A DNA stretch of 19,037 bases from Pseudomonadota bacterium (GTDB lineage Bacteria > Pseudomonadota > Alphaproteobacteria > Rhizobiales > Xanthobacteraceae). The translations under genes were made by a program, and so were the position numbers. The notes under the pieces are model-generated. The model worked only from the letters and a program-made list of their open reading frames with translations, made no database searches and was not told where the DNA came from. Within the stretch, counting starts at the first letter, position 1. Every line of letters begins with the position of its first letter. Of the stretch, positions 16,166 through 19,037 are shown piece by piece. The DNA is taken from NCBI GenBank assembly GCA_023414975.1, contig JAEZMI010000352.1, positions 1 through 19,037 of the forward strand. The letters run 5' to 3'.

Positions 16166-17113
16166 TCAGGCGGCCGCGCCCTCAAGGCACCAGGCCAGGA
16201 TGCCCTTCTGCGCGTGCAGCCGGTTCTCGGCCTCGTCGAACACCACGGACTGCGGGCCGTCCATCACCTCATCCGTCACTTCTTCCCCGCGATGGGCGGG
16301 AAGGCAGTGCATGAAGATGGCGTCGCGCGCCGCGCGCTTCATCAGCGCGCTGTTGACCTGGTAGGGCTTGAGCAGGTTGTGGCGGCGCTCGGCCTCGGCA
16401 TCGCCCATCGACACCCAGGTGTCGGTGACGACGCAATCCGCGCCTTCCACGGCCTCCTCGGCGCGGTGGCCGAAGCGCACCTTCGCGCCTGTCTTCTTCA
16501 CCCAGTCGACCAGCGCGGGGCGCGGGGCAAGCTCCGGCGGCGTGGCGACGTTCAGCACGAAGTCGAAACGTTCCGCCGCGTGGACCCAGGAGGTCAGCAC
16601 GTTGTTCGCGTCGCCCGTCCAGGCGACGGTGCGGCCGGTGATGGAGCCCTTATGCTCCTCGAAGGTCATCACGTCCGCCATGATCTGGCACGGATGGCTC
16701 TCGCGGGTGAGGCCGTTGATGACTGGCACGCTGGCATGGGCCGCCAGCTCCTCCAGCGCCTTGTGGTCGAGGATGCGGATCATGATGGCGTCGACATAGC
16801 GCGAGAGCACCTTGGCGGTGTCGGCGATGGTCTCGCCGCGGCCAAGCTGCATCTCCGCGCCGGTCAGCATGATGGTCTCGCCGCCGAGCTGGCGCATCGC
16901 GACGTCGAAGGAGATGCGCGTGCGCGTCGAGGGCTGGTCGAACACCATGGCCAGCACCTTGCCGGCGAACGGCTTCTCGGCGGCGACCTCGCGGCGGCGG
17001 CTCTTCAGATCGTGCGAGAAGCGCATGAGCGCCCGCAATTCTTCCGCCGGGAGGACGTCGAGGTCGAGGAAATGCTTCACGGCGCCGGCCGTGTGTCCAT
17101 TCGTGCCGCTCAT
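16166..17113 (-). CDS. argF: Ornithine carbamoyltransferase
   Basis: A 315-residue cytoplasmic enzyme that makes citrulline from ornithine and carbamoyl phosphate. Diagnostic motifs are STRTR (62-66, carbamoyl-phosphate binding), HPCQIMAD (140-147), DANN (168-171, ornithine side) and HCLPAHRGEE (269-278, with the catalytic cysteine). Length is normal. The ATG at 17113 overlaps the argD stop codon as ATGA (four shared bases), indicating translational coupling, and a GGGAG lies at workable spacing inside the argD end. The frame is open further upstream but there it is the shadow of argD. Confidence 0.96.
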   Translation of the reverse strand: MSGTNGHTAGAVKHFLDLDVLPAEELRALMRFSHDLKSRRREVAAEKPFAGKVLAMVFDQPSTRTRISFDVAMRQLGGETIMLTGAEMQLGRGETIADTAKVLSRYVDAIMIRILDHKALEELAAHASVPVINGLTRESHPCQIMADVMTFEEHKGSITGRTVAWTGDANNVLTSWVHAAERFDFVLNVATPPELAPRPALVDWVKKTGAKVRFGHRAEEAVEGADCVVTDTWVSMGDAEAERRHNLLKPYQVNSALMKRAARDAIFMHCLPAHRGEEVTDEVMDGPQSVVFDEAENRLHAQKGILAWCLEGAAA

Positions 17114-18318
17114 GCTGCCGCTCCCTTCACGGCGCCGGCCTTGAGGCCGCTTTCGATCTTCGTGCAGGCGGCATCCAGCCGGGTGAAGGCCGCGTCGATT
17201 TCCGCCGCGCCGATGGTGAGCGGGGGCAGGAGGCGGACCACGTTGTCGCTCGCCCCCGGCACCAGCATGCCCTCCTCGCGCAGCGCGGCGATGAGGTCGG
17301 TGTTCGGCACATGGGTGCGGATGCCCAAAAGGAGGCCCTCGCCGCGGATCTCCTCGATCACGCGCGGATGGCGGTCCTTCAGCTCGGCGAGCTTCTGGCG
17401 CAGCCGGCCGGCGGTGTCCTGCACCTGGTCGAGGAAGCCGTCGGCCAGCACCACGTCGAGCACCGCATTGGCGACCGACATGGCGAGCGGGTTGCCGCCA
17501 TAGGTCGAGCCATGGGTGCCCGCCGTCATGCCGCGCGCGGCTTCTTCCGTGGCGAGGCAGGCGCCGACGGGGAAGCCGCCGCCGATGCCCTTGGCCACCG
17601 CCATGATATCCGGCGTGATGCCGGCCCATTCATGCGCGAAGAGCCGCCCGGTCCGCCCGACGCCGCACTGCACCTCGTCGAGGAGGAGCAGGATGCCGTG
17701 GGCGTGGCAGAGCGCGCGCAGCTCGCGCAGGAACGACCAGGAGGCCGAGCGCACGCCGCCCTCGCCCTGCACCGGCTCCAGCAGGATGCCGGCGGTTTCC
17801 GGCCCGATGGCGGCCTTCACCGCGTCGAGGTCGCCGAAGGGCACATGGTCGAAGCCCGGCATCTCGGGGCCGAAGCCTTCGAGGTACTTCGCATTGCCGG
17901 CGGCGGCGATGGTCGCCAGCGTGCGGCCATGGAAGGCGCCGTTGAAGGCGATGATGCGGTTGCGCTCCGGATGGCCGCCGACGAAATGATAGCGGCGCGC
18001 CATCTTGATGGCGCACTCCAGCGCTTCCGCACCGGAATTGGTGAAGAACATGGTGTCGGCGAAGGTCGCCTCGATGAGACGCTTGGCGAGCCGCTCGCCG
18101 CCCTCGATGCGGAACACGTTGGAGATGTGCCAGAGCTTGCCGGCCTGCTCGGTGAGCGCGGCGACGAGATGCGGGTGCGCGTGGCCCAGCACGTTCACGG
18201 CGATGCCGGCGGTGAAGTCGAGATATCGCTGCCCGTCGCGCGTGAACAGCCAGGCGCCTTCGCCCCGCTCGAATACGAGGTTCACACGGTTGTAGGTCGG
18301 CAGGACGGGGTCGATCAC
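17110..18318 (-). CDS. argD: Acetylornithine aminotransferase
   Basis: A 402-residue class III PLP aminotransferase that converts N-acetylglutamate semialdehyde to N2-acetylornithine. Motifs are NSGAEA (94-99, PLP phosphate), FHGRTLAT (129-136), EPVQGEGG (181-188), DEVQCGVGRTG (214-224) and the PLP-lysine segment AVAKGIGGGFP (240-250, Lys243). The GTG at 18318 was chosen because GGAGG (18329-18325, minus strand) is six bases before it and the protein then begins VIDPVLPTYNRVNLVFERGEG, as expected for ArgD. A GTG at 18321 and a TTG at 18342 are in-frame alternatives. It is the first gene of the argD-argF unit, with a clear promoter and a hairpin in its leader. In many bacteria ArgD also serves lysine synthesis as succinyl-DAP aminotransferase. 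Confidence 0.95.
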   Translation of the reverse strand: MIDPVLPTYNRVNLVFERGEGAWLFTRDGQRYLDFTAGIAVNVLGHAHPHLVAALTEQAGKLWHISNVFRIEGGERLAKRLIEATFADTMFFTNSGAEALECAIKMARRYHFVGGHPERNRIIAFNGAFHGRTLATIAAAGNAKYLEGFGPEMPGFDHVPFGDLDAVKAAIGPETAGILLEPVQGEGGVRSASWSFLRELRALCHAHGILLLLDEVQCGVGRTGRLFAHEWAGITPDIMAVAKGIGGGFPVGACLATEEAARGMTAGTHGSTYGGNPLAMSVANAVLDVVLADGFLDQVQDTAGRLRQKLAELKDRHPRVIEEIRGEGLLLGIRTHVPNTDLIAALREEGMLVPGASDNVVRLLPPLTIGAAEIDAAFTRLDAACTKIESGLKAGAVKGAAA

Positions 18319-18369
18319 CACTCCCCTCCATCTCTTCTTCAAATGCCCGAGCGATCAGACAGGGGCAGG

Positions 18370-18406
18370 CCCAAAACGAAACGTGCCGCCCTTGCGGGGG
18401 CGGCAC
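18370..18406 (-). terminator. Terminator-like hairpin in the argD leader (candidate attenuator)
   Basis: On the minus strand GTGCCGCCC (18406-18398) pairs perfectly with GGGCGGCAC (18391-18383) across CCGCAA and is followed by GTTTCGTTTT. It lies between the argD promoter (transcription start about 18412) and the GTG start at 18318. It would therefore terminate or shape the argD leader rather than end an upstream gene, because the neighbouring 18515-19018 gene has its own terminator. Confidence 0.6.
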
Positions 18407-18418
18407 CCGAGATCGCGG

Positions 18419-18446
18419 ATTTTATAGAAGAACCCTTGAGGGTCAA
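18419..18446 (-). promoter_or_regulatory. Promoter of argD-argF
   Basis: On the minus strand TTGACC (18446-18441) is followed after 16 bases by TAAAAT (18424-18419), a near-consensus sigma-70 type promoter in an unusually AT-rich patch. Transcription would start near 18412, giving a leader of about 94 bases. Confidence 0.7.
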
Positions 18447-18482
18447 TATTGCGCGGGGCCCTAAGATGGCGCGCATGGCGGG

Positions 18483-18508
18483 AAAGGCGGGCCGAAGAAC
18501 GGCCCGCC
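18483..18508 (-). terminator. Intrinsic terminator of the LTXXQ protein gene
   Basis: On the minus strand GGCGGGCCG (18508-18500) pairs with CGGCCCGCC (18494-18486) across TTCTT and is followed by a short TTT. It begins 7 bases after the stop codon of the upstream minus-strand gene. The stem is strong and the T run is weak. Confidence 0.75.
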
Positions 18509-18514
18509 CCGTGT

Positions 18515-19018
18515 TCATTCCTGCTCGGCCTCGAAGATCCACAGCTCGCGCGTCGGCTGCGGCTTGCCGGGAATGTCGGTCATGCCGAGAAAGGCCGGGA
18601 TACGGCGTTTCTGCTCCGCGCTCAGCGCGTCCACTAGCGGCTTGGCGGCGGCGATGACCGATTTGAGATCGGCCGCGCGCGCGGCTTCGGCATCGGCGAC
18701 ACGCTCGAGCACGTCGAGGAAGTCCTGCGCGGGCTCCGCCTTGACGCGGGCCGCCGCCCGCTCATTGGCGTTCTTGGCGGCCTGCCTTATGGCGGAATCC
18801 ACCGGCGGCCAGAGCTTTTCCTGGTCCGGGGTGAGGCCGATCACGGTCTTCAGCGCAATGAGCCGGGCGTCGAGCGTCGCCTGGGCGTCGGCATCGGAAT
18901 AGATGTCGATCATGGTGACGGCGGGTTCCGCCGGCGCGTTGGCGGGAGGCGCGCTCTGCGCGCTCGCGGGCAGGGCGAGGGCGAGCGAAAGGGCGGCGCC
19001 CGCCAGAAGGCGGGGCAT
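18515..19018 (-). CDS. Exported LTXXQ-motif (Spy/CpxP-like) protein
   Basis: A 167-residue protein with an N-terminal hydrophobic signal sequence (LLAGAALSLALALPASA, cleavage likely after ASA), then an alanine/proline-rich linker and a helical domain. Two copies of the Spy/CpxP-type LTXXQ motif are visible: LTPDQEKLWPPV (62-73) and LSAEQKRRIPAFLGM (132-146). Spy and CpxP are periplasmic helical proteins that act in envelope stress and protein quality control, so a periplasmic role is expected; the specific function is unknown. The start at 19018 is the last ATG in the window. The signal peptide has a short n-region, and the frame stays open to the window edge, so the true start may lie just outside. 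Confidence 0.8.
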   Translation of the reverse strand: MPRLLAGAALSLALALPASAQSAPPANAPAEPAVTMIDIYSDADAQATLDARLIALKTVIGLTPDQEKLWPPVDSAIRQAAKNANERAAARVKAEPAQDFLDVLERVADAEAARAADLKSVIAAAKPLVDALSAEQKRRIPAFLGMTDIPGKPQPTRELWIFEAEQE

Positions 19019-19037
19019 GAGGCGCAGGGTCTGGGTC

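Noticed and set aside
17114..17629. Possible N-terminal extension of argF
   Set aside because: The extra codons are out-of-frame argD sequence. The ATGA overlap with the argD stop gives a normal ArgF start.
1..19037. Search for CRISPR arrays, tRNA/rRNA genes, insertion sequences, toxin-antitoxin pairs or phage genes
   Set aside because: No regularly spaced repeats, cloverleaf sequences, transposase motifs or small paired genes were recognised on either strand.

Overview
The window is a dense, GC-rich (about two thirds G+C by eye) chromosomal stretch of an alphaproteobacterium. The order Hyphomicrobiales (Rhizobiales) fits best, and a Xanthobacteraceae-like lineage is a guess. Supporting signs are the SAM-II riboswitch before metZ, the tandem-domain dCTP deaminase next to it, the argD-argF-hslO cluster, GlxD/GlnT-type nitrogen genes, and palindromic intergenic elements. 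I see no phage, insertion sequence, CRISPR array, tRNA or rRNA, and all proteins look intact.

Layout. (1) 1-2752 (+): the 3' end of a GlxABCD/GlnT-type (equivalently MgsABC/GmaS, N-methylglutamate pathway) operon, with a glutamate-synthase-like FMN protein and a type III glutamine synthetase or gamma-glutamylmethylamide synthetase, separated by a short hairpin. (2) 2932-4644 (+): a methyl-accepting chemotaxis protein between two strong intrinsic terminators. (3) 4740-8198 (-): a choline-kinase-like phosphotransferase and, upstream of it, an 816-residue FAD/GcvT-fold oxidoreductase of the dimethylglycine/sarcosine dehydrogenase family. This looks like a small catabolic unit for a methylated amine or amino alcohol; a nested dyad lies just upstream. 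(4) 8199-8728: a gene-free region with a palindromic mosaic element. (5) 8729-9847 (-): dcd, divergent from 9921-11288 (+): promoter, SAM-II riboswitch and metZ, followed by apaG, trkH and argE on the same strand. (6) 14634-14937: a second palindromic mosaic between convergent argE and hslO. (7) 14938-18446 (-): promoter, leader with a terminator-like hairpin, then argD-argF (4-base overlap) and hslO. (8) 18483-19018 (-): an exported LTXXQ (Spy/CpxP-like) protein with its own terminator.

How the genes work together. Three themes recur: nitrogen and methylated-amine metabolism (regions 1 and 3), methionine synthesis under S-adenosylmethionine control (metZ), and arginine synthesis (argE, argD, argF, in two separate places). 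The chemoreceptor sits between the two amine-related regions, but its ligand cannot be read from the sequence. Nothing here is clearly a new defence or mobile system. The most worthwhile leads are the argD leader hairpin, the uncharacterised oxidoreductase/kinase pair with its putative operator, and the palindromic mosaics.
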